A DNA stretch of 9,329 bases from Pseudomonadota bacterium (lineage in GTDB: Bacteria; Desulfobacterota; Desulfobacteria; Desulfobacterales; C00003060), in contig JADFWI010000286.1 in NCBI GenBank assembly GCA_015222985.1, forward strand, positions 1 to 9,329. The letters run 5' to 3'. Below are positions 1-6,793 of this stretch, piece by piece (the stretch's first letter is position 1; each line of letters opens with the position of its first letter). The position numbers were made by a program, and so were the translations under genes. The notes below the pieces were generated by a model. That model was not told where the DNA came from. It saw only the letters and a list, made by a program, of their open reading frames with translations, and made no database searches.

Positions 1-710
1 TCCTGTATGCGCGAAAGGGTATCGTCGTCAAAGGGCGTTACCTCTTTTAGGGCGGGGTCCATGGGGTTGGCGGGATTGAAGTTTTGAAGGGTAAGCGATG
101 GAGCTGTCTCGGGTTCGGAACTGAATTCCGATCGAAGACCCTTAAGCTCTTCTGCCAAACGATAGATATCTTCTTCGGCAAGAAGCGTGGGGGTTACGGT
201 GCAGCGAAATGTGTACGGAATGCCGGTGGACAAGATTACCTGGATCGATTTTTTGATGATACTGGTTGGCACGTACACCCCGGCACAACGCGAGTATGCG
301 GCGTCATCCAGGGGGGCCTTTACGTCCATGGCCACATGGTCTACAAGTTTTTCGGTGATCAGATAATGGAGGGTTTCAGGCTGGGTGCCATTGGTGTCAA
401 GCTTTGTCCTGAAGCCGGCATCACGGATTGTTCCCAGGAGGGAAGGCAGGCCCCTGTGTATTGCGGGTTCTCCACCTGTGACGCAGATGCCGTCAATCCA
501 GTCCTTCTGGGGTAACAGCCGTTCGAGTATCGTCTCGAGAGGAATGGTTTCCAGGGTGTCCGGCTTTAGAACGAGTTGGTGATTGTGGCAGTAAGGGCAC
601 CTGAGGTTACAATAGGGCAAAAAGATGACGGCACAGATATGACCCGGCCAATCCAAAAAGGAGGTTTCAATGAAGCCTTTTATGACAGTGGGGATGTGGT
701 CATTGGTCAT
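1..710 (-). CDS. nrdG: Anaerobic RNR-activating radical SAM protein (partial, C-terminus off the edge)
   Basis: Radical SAM activase that uses a 4Fe-4S cluster and S-adenosylmethionine to place the glycyl radical on NrdD. Reading the minus strand from ATG at 710 gives 236 codons with no stop before the window edge. Visible motifs are the cluster site CNLRCPYC (Cys34, Cys38, Cys41; CX3CX2C), the SAM-binding TGGEP (residues 78-82), LDTNG near 104-108 and MDVKAP near 128-133. The N-terminal GFIETSFLDWPG and the MDVKAP block are typical of the longer NrdG type found in anaerobes and archaea (TIGR02495-like) rather than the short E. coli NrdG. By family length only a few residues should be missing. 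The start overlaps the end of the redoxin gene by 11 bases and has only a weak Shine-Dalgarno sequence, so translational coupling is likely. An in-frame TGA at 716-714 rules out a longer form. Confidence 0.9.
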   Translation of the reverse strand, partial: MTNDHIPTVIKGFIETSFLDWPGHICAVIFLPYCNLRCPYCHNHQLVLKPDTLETIPLETILERLLPQKDWIDGICVTGGEPAIHRGLPSLLGTIRDAGFRTKLDTNGTQPETLHYLITEKLVDHVAMDVKAPLDDAAYSRCAGVYVPTSIIKKSIQVILSTGIPYTFRCTVTPTLLAEEDIYRLAEELKGLRSEFSSEPETAPSLTLQNFNPANPMDPALKEVTPFDDDTLSRIQ

Positions 711-719
711 TAGTCATTA
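699..719 (-). repeat. Heptamer repeat (TAATGAC, TAATGAC, CAATGAC) at the redoxin/nrdG junction
   Basis: Three 7-base units occupy 719-713, 712-706 and 705-699 on the minus strand. Each carries an ATG (at 717, 710 and 703), and because 7 is not a multiple of 3 the three ATGs fall in three different frames. The first is in frame with the redoxin, the second is the nrdG start, and the TGA at 702-700 in the third unit ends the redoxin. An inverted copy lies at 963-975. Confidence 0.7.
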
Positions 720-951
720 GGCCAAGGTGGCGCCTAATTTCGCCTGTATCCGTAATCGCTGAGGAGTCGTTCAGCACAAGGATCGGAAGGTTTTTTTCGG
801 CGATTTCCACCAACTCGTGCCAGGCCAGATGGGCCAGGGCATCGGGGTTGTCGGGTCCGAGTTCATCCACGTTAACCCCCATGGCCTTCAGGTCAAACTC
901 CTTTTTGACTTCCTGACAGGCGCTGCAAAGACTTTTCGTAAAAAGGGTCAT
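700..951 (-). CDS. Small glutaredoxin/NrdH-like redoxin, probable NrdD electron donor
   Basis: An 83-residue thioredoxin-fold protein. It opens with a beta strand and a CSAC redox motif (MTLFTKSLCSACQE, Cys9 and Cys12) and carries the cis-proline segment NLPILVL (Pro56) expected of glutaredoxin or NrdH-like proteins. The ATG at 951 is chosen because AAGGAGG lies just upstream and overlaps the nrdD stop. A longer open frame to 1257 only shadows nrdD. It sits 10 bases after nrdD and overlaps nrdG, so all three are probably co-transcribed. Known biology: some class III reductases (Neisseria bacilliformis, Methanosarcina barkeri) are reduced by thioredoxin or an NrdH-like protein instead of formate. 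From context I infer the same role here. The last residues (MTNDQ) are encoded by a heptamer repeat. A general redoxin role cannot be excluded. Confidence 0.85.
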   Translation of the reverse strand: MTLFTKSLCSACQEVKKEFDLKAMGVNVDELGPDNPDALAHLAWHELVEIAEKNLPILVLNDSSAITDTGEIRRHLGLMTNDQ

Positions 952-961
952 AGTTGCCTCC

Positions 962-3121
962 TTAATGACTAATGAACTGGCCTTGATTCTTATAACGATC
1001 CTTGAGTTCGCCCAGCTTTCCCTTGTTCCAGCTTGAAATCGTGGTGAAATAGCCTGTGATGCGGGTGATGCCGTCCACGTCATGGCTCCCGCAGTAGGAA
1101 CAGGACTCATGAAGCCCGCGGCCCACCCTGCTGCAGGCCTTACAACTGGTGAATTCAGGGGAAAAGGCGATCTGATCGTTCTTGGTCTGATTAAAGGTCT
1201 TGATGACAAAATTGGCCAGGGATTCTGCCGGCGGTTTTGACTCACCCAGCCACACATGGGTTAATGCCCCGGCCTCGATCAAAGGATGGAACCGTCCTTC
1301 GAGCTTCACTCGTTCAATGGGGTTTACAGGCGCTCCTACATCGAATAGTGTTGAGTTTGTGTAGTAAACCTCACCCAGTTCCTGATTTCCTTTGACTACC
1401 CCGGATGATGCCTCGGGAAAATGTTTTAGGTCAAGCTTTGCAAAGCGGTAAGCCGTGCTTTCTGCCGGGGTCTGTTCCAGTACAAAGCGCATATCGTATT
1501 TGCGGCTGTAGTGATCGGCCACAAGCTTCATGTGGGCAATCACCTTGAGTCCGAACTTCATGGCCTCTGAAGACTCATGCATCTCCTGGCCTGTGTGGTA
1601 CTGAATGAGTTCGTTCAGGCCCACCATGCCGATGAGAAAAGTGGCCCGTTTCATCCTCAGATAGGGCGTGCCGTCCAGCTCCATGTTAAGGAGACTCAAG
1701 GGCCCTGAGGATTTATGGGAAAGGAGGCGTTCGATAAATTCTCTTTTTGCTTGATGGGCCTGGGCCGCCACTTTGATCAAATCCCCTATCTTGGCAAAGA
1801 GCCTGGTGTCCTTCCCTCTGGCCTCATAGGCCAGTCTGGGCAGGTTCAAGGTCACATTCTGAAGGGCGGAATATCGCATTTTCCATGGCTTTTTGGCATC
1901 TTCCAGGTCAGAGCGTTCCAGCTTGAAACTCAGGCGGCAACATTCGGAGATCTTTGCCGTGTTTCCCCGGTCAAATACGAAGTAGGTGTTGCCTTTATCA
2001 GAGGCTATATCACAGATGTGATTCAGAAAGGCATCGTGACCGGGCGTTTTGAAAAACTTCTCAGTAATATGAACAAGGGGTTTGGGGAAGAAAAAGGGCC
2101 TCCCTGCGCCGTCTCCTTGCTTGAAGACATCAAAGAGCTTCCAGACAAAGCGCTGGGCCTGCTTTTCATATTCGGCATAGGTTTTGCCCGTGTACACGCC
2201 TCCGGGGCCGATGGCCGGCACATCTTCAAAGTGTTTCGGTACTTCCCAATACAGGTTTATGTCCGTAAAGATGGCCTGGCCTCCCCGTGCCACTGCCTGC
2301 TGGGAGAATTCAAAGATCATCATCTGGGCCAGTTGCTCCACGGCCTTGTCGTCCAGTTCTTCCAGGTATGGTGCGAAGAACAGGTTTACCGCATCCCAAC
2401 CGATGGCTCCGGCGAAGTTGCTTTGCAATGCCGCGGCAAACTTGACCATATGGGCAAGGAGGACCTCGGCATGCTTGGCCGGTTTTGCCATGGCCATGGA
2501 ATTGGGCAGATTCAAGCCGAATTTTTTCAGGTATTCCAGGGATTGACCCGAACAGTAAGGCCTGTCAATGAATCCCAGGTCATGGAGATGGATAGCCCCT
2601 AGCATGTGGGCCTTGCCCACTTCGGGTGAAAATACGTTTAGCAAGGCATATTCTTTTTTGATGCTTTCGGCCAGGGTGAGGTTTGTCGCTTCCGGTCCGT
2701 GGGGGACATTGGCGTTCTCCTTGTTCGGATGCATGATCATCTGCTCTGCGTCATACAGGGGAACTCCCAGACGGGTGTGCATCTTCCTGGCTTCTTCCAT
2801 GCCTCGTTCTATGAGCTTTGCATCCACTAATTCCCTGATCAGCGGGGCTGTTACCGTGGAGATGCTTGAGGCCAGGATCATCCCCTCCACGTCAAGGCTG
2901 ATTGCCTCGGCTGTGTCATGGTCCACAAAGGCTTCACGGATCAGGGCATCAACGATCTTTTGCCTGTTCCACCCGTCAATTGCCTCATCAGAGGTGTGGA
3001 CAAAAAGGGCCATATCCGTGGTCTCAAGGCCCACTCTGTCCGGCCTGCCTGCCGGACGGGCCGGTCTCGCCTGATCGCAGGATGCATAATCACCGTGAGA
3101 AAATTCCAACAAATTACCCAT
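962..3121 (-). CDS. nrdD: Anaerobic (class III) ribonucleoside-triphosphate reductase
   Basis: Glycyl-radical enzyme that reduces ribonucleotides to deoxyribonucleotides without oxygen; 719 residues from the ATG at 3121. An ATP-cone-like regulatory domain spans about residues 40-125 (WNRQKIVDALIREA ... RLGVPLYD). HLHDLGFIDRPYC places a probable thiyl-radical cysteine at Cys190. KISECCRL gives Cys394 and Cys395, and LEQTPAES has Glu549. A zinc site follows (CKAC and CSYC; Cys660, 663, 674, 677), then the glycyl-radical loop RITGY with Gly690, 30 residues from the end. The C-terminus and adjacent redoxin suggest a redoxin-dependent rather than formate-dependent subtype (inference). ATG 3121 is preferred because GAGGA lies 8 bases upstream. 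ATG at 3013 (MALFVHTSD, 683 residues) is a serious alternative, because residues 15-35 are Arg/Pro-rich and encoded by a GC palindrome. The TTG at 3136 is less likely. Confidence 0.95.
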   Translation of the reverse strand: MGNLLEFSHGDYASCDQARPARPAGRPDRVGLETTDMALFVHTSDEAIDGWNRQKIVDALIREAFVDHDTAEAISLDVEGMILASSISTVTAPLIRELVDAKLIERGMEEARKMHTRLGVPLYDAEQMIMHPNKENANVPHGPEATNLTLAESIKKEYALLNVFSPEVGKAHMLGAIHLHDLGFIDRPYCSGQSLEYLKKFGLNLPNSMAMAKPAKHAEVLLAHMVKFAAALQSNFAGAIGWDAVNLFFAPYLEELDDKAVEQLAQMMIFEFSQQAVARGGQAIFTDINLYWEVPKHFEDVPAIGPGGVYTGKTYAEYEKQAQRFVWKLFDVFKQGDGAGRPFFFPKPLVHITEKFFKTPGHDAFLNHICDIASDKGNTYFVFDRGNTAKISECCRLSFKLERSDLEDAKKPWKMRYSALQNVTLNLPRLAYEARGKDTRLFAKIGDLIKVAAQAHQAKREFIERLLSHKSSGPLSLLNMELDGTPYLRMKRATFLIGMVGLNELIQYHTGQEMHESSEAMKFGLKVIAHMKLVADHYSRKYDMRFVLEQTPAESTAYRFAKLDLKHFPEASSGVVKGNQELGEVYYTNSTLFDVGAPVNPIERVKLEGRFHPLIEAGALTHVWLGESKPPAESLANFVIKTFNQTKNDQIAFSPEFTSCKACSRVGRGLHESCSYCGSHDVDGITRITGYFTTISSWNKGKLGELKDRYKNQGQFISH
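963..976 (+). repeat. Inverted copy of the TAATGAC heptamers at the nrdD 3' end
   Basis: TAATGACTAATGA on the plus strand (963-975) is the perfect 13-base inverse of plus-strand 707-719. It overlaps the last codons and TAA stop of nrdD, so the two copies flank the redoxin gene. Confidence 0.7.
3038..3057. repeat. GC-rich palindrome inside the 5' end of nrdD
   Basis: GTCCGGC at 3038-3044 and GCCGGAC at 3051-3057 form a perfect 7-base inverted repeat around a 6-base loop, and more GGCC-rich bases follow to 3064. It encodes the Arg/Pro stretch ARPARPAGRPDR of the NrdD N-terminal extension, before the conserved ATP-cone region. It resembles a REP-type extragenic palindrome in composition and shape. 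That family assignment is inference. Confidence 0.55.
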
Positions 3122-3129
3122 ATCAACTG

Positions 3130-3134
3130 TCCTC
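3130..3134 (-). promoter_or_regulatory. Shine-Dalgarno site supporting the nrdD start at 3121
   Basis: On the minus strand GAGGA lies 8 bases before ATG 3121. No comparable site precedes the alternative ATG at 3013. This favours the longer NrdD with an unusual N-terminal extension. Confidence 0.5.
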
Positions 3135-3170
3135 AAAAAAATCGTAAGCGTTCACAGGTTCAGGGTTCTC

Positions 3171-3238
3171 CCGCCTACGGGGCCATAGCCTCCGGGCTCT
3201 CCGCCATAGGCTCCGGCCCGCAGGCGGGCGGAGAGCCC
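3171..3238. repeat. REP-like GC-rich repeat with a 12-bp perfect stem
   Basis: GGGCTCTCCGCC at 3194-3205 is perfectly complementary to GGCGGAGAGCCC at 3227-3238, around a 21-base loop. Inside are two direct copies of GCCATAGSCTCCGG at 3182-3195 and 3203-3216 (21-base period, one mismatch), and CCGCCTACGG at 3171-3180 is a weaker relative of CCGCCATAGG at 3201-3210. It is much more GC-rich than the flanking AT-rich DNA. No T-run follows on either strand, so an intrinsic terminator is not favoured. A repetitive extragenic palindrome, possibly folding in the nrdD leader RNA, fits better. Confidence 0.65.
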
Positions 3239-3295
3239 CGTTCAAGGTTACCAACAATGACCCTGTCCCTTATGTAGTAGGCAGGACGTCCATAA

Positions 3296-3313
3296 ACCAC
3301 AAGATATTGTAGT
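3296..3313. promoter_or_regulatory. Dyad operator resembling an NrdR box, upstream of nrdD
   Basis: The site fits AC-N-ACAA-N-AT-N-TTGT-N-GT, an inverted repeat matching its own reverse complement at 14 of 18 positions. Its core CAAGATATTG differs at one position from the NrdR-box core CwAtATaTwG as I recall it. It lies about 175 bases upstream of nrdD and 113 bases before the divergent gene. NrdR boxes usually occur in pairs about 31 bases apart, and I see no good second copy. That lowers confidence. It could instead serve another regulator of either divergent gene. Confidence 0.35.
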
Positions 3314-3340
3314 TGTCAAGTGGAAAAAGAGATTTCCCCG

Positions 3341-3368
3341 TTGACAAAAAAGCCTCACCCTTTATGCT
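3341..3368 (+). promoter_or_regulatory. Sigma70-like promoter for the outer-membrane protein gene
   Basis: A consensus -35 TTGACA at 3341-3346 is followed after 16 bases by TATGCT at 3363-3368. Immediately downstream, CCCC at 3369-3372 and GGGG at 3381-3384 form a short dyad that could act as an operator or a small leader hairpin. The predicted start lies roughly 50 bases before the coding start at 3426. Confidence 0.5.
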
Positions 3369-3425
3369 CCCCAGATTAAAGGGGAATTTGCGTTCTGATC
3401 TTTTGACAGAGAGGCGTTTTTTATC

Positions 3426-4331
3426 GTGTGGAAATTGGTTGTTATGATGTTTTGCCTTTCGGGCTTTGCGGGAACCTCCTTGGGAATAGTTTTTGCCGGT
3501 GAAACGGGTAATCATTATGCAAATGGCAGTGAAGGGATTAAGGCAGCAACGTTGCCGCCACCAGGTTTCTACTGGCGTATGCACAACCAATTTGTCAACT
3601 CAAACACATTGACGGACAAGGATGGAGACGCACTGGATGTGGGCTACGACCTGAGTTTCTATTTATTGATTAATACATTTGCCTGGATTTCCAATACGAA
3701 GATTCTGGGGGCTGATTTTGGCGCTGACGTAATAATTCCAGTAGTTTATACTGACGTTGAAATAAGGGCATCCGGAGTTGAAGACAATGAGTTCGGCTTG
3801 AGTGATATTGCCTTAGAGTCCTTTCTATCCTGGCACGGCGACCGTTATGATGCAGCATTCGGTCCGGCCGTTTATATTCCAACTGGTGAATATGATAAGA
3901 ATAAACCCGCCTCTCCAGGCAAAGATTTCTGGACGGGGATGATTTCACTGGGAGGGACCTATTATTTTGATGCCCAGAAGACCTGGTCTGCATCGATTCT
4001 CAGCCGATACGAAATTCACAGCAAGAAAGACGAGAGTGATGTAAGACTTGGTGATGATTTTCATTTTGAGTGGGGTATAGGCAAAACATTGGCAAAGATC
4101 TGGGACGTGGGACTAACCGGATACTGTCAGTGGCAGGTGACAGATGACAGGGGTTCAGATGTCACCTGGGATACGAGCGTGCATGACAGGGTTTATGCGA
4201 TCGGTCCGGAGGTCAGGGTTTTCATTCCGCTGGGCAAGTTTTTCATTTCGCTGAGGGGCCAGTGGGAGTTCGGCTCTGAAGACCGGGCTGAAGGAAATGT
4301 TACAACTCTTACTCTAACGAAGGTTCTTTGA
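3426..4331 (+). CDS. Outer-membrane beta-barrel protein, SphA / MetA-pathway phenol degradation family
   Basis: A 301-residue predicted secreted protein. The N-terminus is a signal peptide: a hydrophobic run VVMMFCLSGFAGTSLGIVFA with likely cleavage after FA near residue 24. The following HYANGSEGIKAATLPPPGFY is the hallmark start of the 'putative MetA-pathway of phenol degradation' barrel family (Phenol_MetA_deg, PF13557), and the rest alternates polar and aromatic/aliphatic residues as in antiparallel beta strands. Family members are thought to be outer-membrane channels, often for hydrophobic compounds, but the substrate here is unknown. GTG at 3426 has AGAGAGG about 11 bases upstream; the ATGs at 3444 and 3447 would shorten the signal peptide. 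It is the only plus-strand gene here, has its own promoter, and ends inside mtnA, so no functional link to its neighbours is implied. Confidence 0.85.
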   Translation: MWKLVVMMFCLSGFAGTSLGIVFAGETGNHYANGSEGIKAATLPPPGFYWRMHNQFVNSNTLTDKDGDALDVGYDLSFYLLINTFAWISNTKILGADFGADVIIPVVYTDVEIRASGVEDNEFGLSDIALESFLSWHGDRYDAAFGPAVYIPTGEYDKNKPASPGKDFWTGMISLGGTYYFDAQKTWSASILSRYEIHSKKDESDVRLGDDFHFEWGIGKTLAKIWDVGLTGYCQWQVTDDRGSDVTWDTSVHDRVYAIGPEVRVFIPLGKFFISLRGQWEFGSEDRAEGNVTTLTLTKVL

Positions 4332-5364
4332 GGGACACAAGCCTCCTCAGGTTGGTCTTGAAGGGGGGGGCGACTACTCCTTTTTCGGTAATAATGGCAG
4401 TTACATAGCGGTGAGGGGTTATGTCAAAGGCAGGACTCTGGGCTGCCACGCCCCGGGGAGTATTCCTTTTACTCTGAAAGTGGGTCACTTCATTTTCGTC
4501 TCGTTGCTCAATGGGAATTTCCTTTCCGCTCTTTATCGCAAAGTCGATCGTGGATAAAGGCGCGGCCACGTAGAAGGGGATCTTGTGGGTCCTGGCCAGG
4601 ACCGCTACCATGTAGGTGCCGATTTTGTTGGCCACGTCGCCGTTAGATGCAATGCGGTCGGCTCCCACAATCACTGCGTCCACCTGGCCCTGTTGCATGA
4701 AATAGCCGGCGGCATTGTCGGTAATGACAGTGACAGGTATGCCGGCCTCCACGAGCTCCCAGGCCGTAAGGCGGGCCCCCTGCAAGAAAGGACGGGTCTC
4801 ATCGGCCAGGACTTCTATCCGCTTTCCTGCTTCTACGGCTGCCCGCACAACGCCCAGGGCAGTGCCATAGCCGCCTGTGGCCAGGGACCCGGCGTTGCAG
4901 TGGGTCAACACACAACTCCTGTCGTTCAACAGCCTCTGCCCATGACGTCCCATGGCCCGGTTGACGGCAACGTCTTGCCTGAGGATTTTTTCTGCCTCTG
5001 CAACCAGCAGAGACTTGAGTTGCGCCACTTCCACGTGGCTGTTTCTTGCAACAACACGTCGCATCCGTTCTACGGCCCACGCAAGGTTTACAGCCGTTGG
5101 CCTTGCCGCGGTCATGTCGCCACACACGACATCCAGCTTTGCCTTGAACTGATCCATCTTGCTGGTACGGATCCTCAAGGCCCCCAGGGCAACACCCATG
5201 GCCGCTGCAATGCCAATGGCAGGAGCCCCCCTGATGACAAGATCCTTTATGGCCCGGATGACAGAGCTATAGCCCTTGCAGACGACATACTTTTCCTGCA
5301 AAGGCAGCTTTCGCTGGTCGATCATGATCACTTTGTTATCTTTCCAGGCAATCGTCTTTATCAC
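4309..5364 (-). CDS. mtnA: S-methyl-5-thioribose-1-phosphate isomerase
   Basis: Cytoplasmic enzyme that isomerises 5-methylthioribose 1-phosphate to methylthioribulose 1-phosphate, in methylthioadenosine salvage or related shunts. The 351-residue length is typical. It has the substrate-loop motif RGAPAIG (residues 45-51), the catalytic cysteine in THCNAGSLATGGYGTALG (Cys156), the catalytic aspartate in GADRIASNGDVANKIGT (Asp236), and PFYVAAPLSTID downstream. It is related to eIF2B alpha-type proteins, but the paired Cys and Asp identify an isomerase. The start is GTG at 5364, with AAAGGAG ideally spaced; that GTG overlaps the gatB stop as GTGA, which suggests translational coupling. Its 3' end overlaps the convergent outer-membrane gene by 23 bases. 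No other methionine-salvage gene lies in the window, so the downstream pathway cannot be told. Confidence 0.95.
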   Translation of the reverse strand: MIKTIAWKDNKVIMIDQRKLPLQEKYVVCKGYSSVIRAIKDLVIRGAPAIGIAAAMGVALGALRIRTSKMDQFKAKLDVVCGDMTAARPTAVNLAWAVERMRRVVARNSHVEVAQLKSLLVAEAEKILRQDVAVNRAMGRHGQRLLNDRSCVLTHCNAGSLATGGYGTALGVVRAAVEAGKRIEVLADETRPFLQGARLTAWELVEAGIPVTVITDNAAGYFMQQGQVDAVIVGADRIASNGDVANKIGTYMVAVLARTHKIPFYVAAPLSTIDFAIKSGKEIPIEQRDENEVTHFQSKRNTPRGVAAQSPAFDITPHRYVTAIITEKGVVAPPFKTNLRRLVSLKEPSLE

Positions 5365-6785
5365 AACATCTCCTTTAGTATCTCATTAACCAGCTTGGGG
5401 TTTGCCTTGCCCCGGGTCGCCTTCATCACCTGGCCCACAAAGAAGCCCAGCAACTTGGTTTTGCCCCCTTTATAGTCTGAGACCTCCTTTGGATAGTCGG
5501 CCAGAACTTTTTGAATAATCTCGGCAATTGCGTCAGTATCAGTTATCTGCACGAGGCCTTTTTCGCGGACAATGGTTTCAGGAGCGTTGCCGGATGATAC
5601 CATCTCATCGAAAACGGTCTTTGCTATCTTGCCGCTGATGACCCCGGAGTCGATCAACCGCAACAACTCAGCCAAACGCTCAGGAGTCACAGGAGTTTGT
5701 TCAATCGTTTTGTTTTCGGCATTCAAAGCGGCCAAAAGGCTTCCCATTACCCAATTGCTTACGGTTTTTGGCTCGGGAAAGTGATTCACACACGCTTCAA
5801 AGTAATCTGCCAACGCGCGAGAAGCGGTCAGTAACTCCGCATCATAGGAAGGCAGCTCATAGTCTGTAATAAAACGGCTTTTCTTTGCCGCGGGAAGCTC
5901 TGGAAGGCTTCTTTGAATCTCCTCAACCCACTGTTCATCAATCACGAGGGGAAGCAGATCCGGATCTGGAAAATAGCGGTAGTCGTGGGCTTCCTCTTTG
6001 CTCCGCATGGAAACAGTGATGCCCTTGGCCGGGTCCCAAAGCCGAGTCTCCTGCACAACCTTTTTGCCATCTTCAATGAGCGATCCTTGCCGTTCGATCT
6101 CACAGGCGAGGGCATTTTCAACATGCTTGAAGGAGTTCATGTTCTTGAGCTCCGTACGTGTTCCAAGGGTGTCGACGCCCACAGGCCGGACAGAGATATT
6201 GGCGTCACACCTGAAACTCCCCTCTTCCATATTTCCGTCACATATTTCCAAATATCTGAGGATGGCCCTGAGTTGTCGCAGATAGGCCCCTGCCTCTTCC
6301 GGCGTACGAATGTCCGGCTCGCTCACGATCTCGATCAGAGGAACCCCCGTGCGGTTAAAATCGACCGAACTAACGGGTCGATACGGATCATGAATGAGTT
6401 TTCCGGCATCCTCTTCCATGTGGATCCGGGTTATGCCGATCCGTTTAGTCTCTCCATTGACCTCAATGAGAATGTGTCCGTGCTCGGCAATGGGCAGTTC
6501 GTATTGGGATATCTGATACCCCTTGGGAAGATCAGGATAGAAATAGTTCTTACGAGCAAAGCGGCTCAAGGGCGCAACAGCACAATTTGTGGCAAGTGCC
6601 ATGCGAAGGGCATAATCCACGACTGTGCGATTCAGTACCGGGAGCACCCCTGGCATTCCAAGACAGACGGGGCAGGTATGCGTATTGGGCGGTGCGCCAA
6701 ACTCTGTGGAGCAACTGCAAAAGATCTTGCTCTTTGTAAGAAGCTGAGCATGGATTTCAAGGCCGATAACGGGTTCATGGTTCAT
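5361..6785 (-). CDS. gatB: Asp-tRNA(Asn)/Glu-tRNA(Gln) amidotransferase subunit B
   Basis: Catalytic-core subunit of GatCAB. It binds misacylated Glu-tRNA(Gln) or Asp-tRNA(Asn), activates the carboxyl group with ATP and amidates it with ammonia supplied by GatA. The 474 residues match the family. The N-terminus has PVIGLEIHAQLLTKSKIFC and a zinc site made of CSC (Cys23, Cys25) and CPVC (Cys38, Cys41). The cradle domain contains RFARKNYFYPDLPKGYQISQ and the HMEEDAGKL and FNRTGVPLIEIVSEPD blocks. The C-terminal YqeY-like tail (residues about 400-474) ends FFVGQVMKATRGKANPKLV. ATG 6785 has GAGGAA 8 bases upstream, and that site lies inside a repeated 12-base word. gatA and gatC are not adjacent upstream. 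mtnA follows directly and is coupled. Confidence 0.97.
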   Translation of the reverse strand: MNHEPVIGLEIHAQLLTKSKIFCSCSTEFGAPPNTHTCPVCLGMPGVLPVLNRTVVDYALRMALATNCAVAPLSRFARKNYFYPDLPKGYQISQYELPIAEHGHILIEVNGETKRIGITRIHMEEDAGKLIHDPYRPVSSVDFNRTGVPLIEIVSEPDIRTPEEAGAYLRQLRAILRYLEICDGNMEEGSFRCDANISVRPVGVDTLGTRTELKNMNSFKHVENALACEIERQGSLIEDGKKVVQETRLWDPAKGITVSMRSKEEAHDYRYFPDPDLLPLVIDEQWVEEIQRSLPELPAAKKSRFITDYELPSYDAELLTASRALADYFEACVNHFPEPKTVSNWVMGSLLAALNAENKTIEQTPVTPERLAELLRLIDSGVISGKIAKTVFDEMVSSGNAPETIVREKGLVQITDTDAIAEIIQKVLADYPKEVSDYKGGKTKLLGFFVGQVMKATRGKANPKLVNEILKEML

Positions 6786-6793
6786 ATTAGTAG

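Noticed and set aside
84..515. Plus-strand open frame opposite nrdG
   Set aside because: It lies wholly antisense to a strongly motif-supported radical SAM gene, and its translation shows no recognisable domain.
1715..2602. Long plus-strand open frame (295 codons) opposite nrdD
   Set aside because: It is the mirror of the conserved NrdD core and has no family signature. Long antisense frames are common against genes of this composition.
3270..3590. Minus-strand open frame of 106 codons across the intergenic region
   Set aside because: It runs antisense through the promoter and signal peptide of the outer-membrane protein gene, has no convincing ribosome-binding site, and has no recognisable domain.
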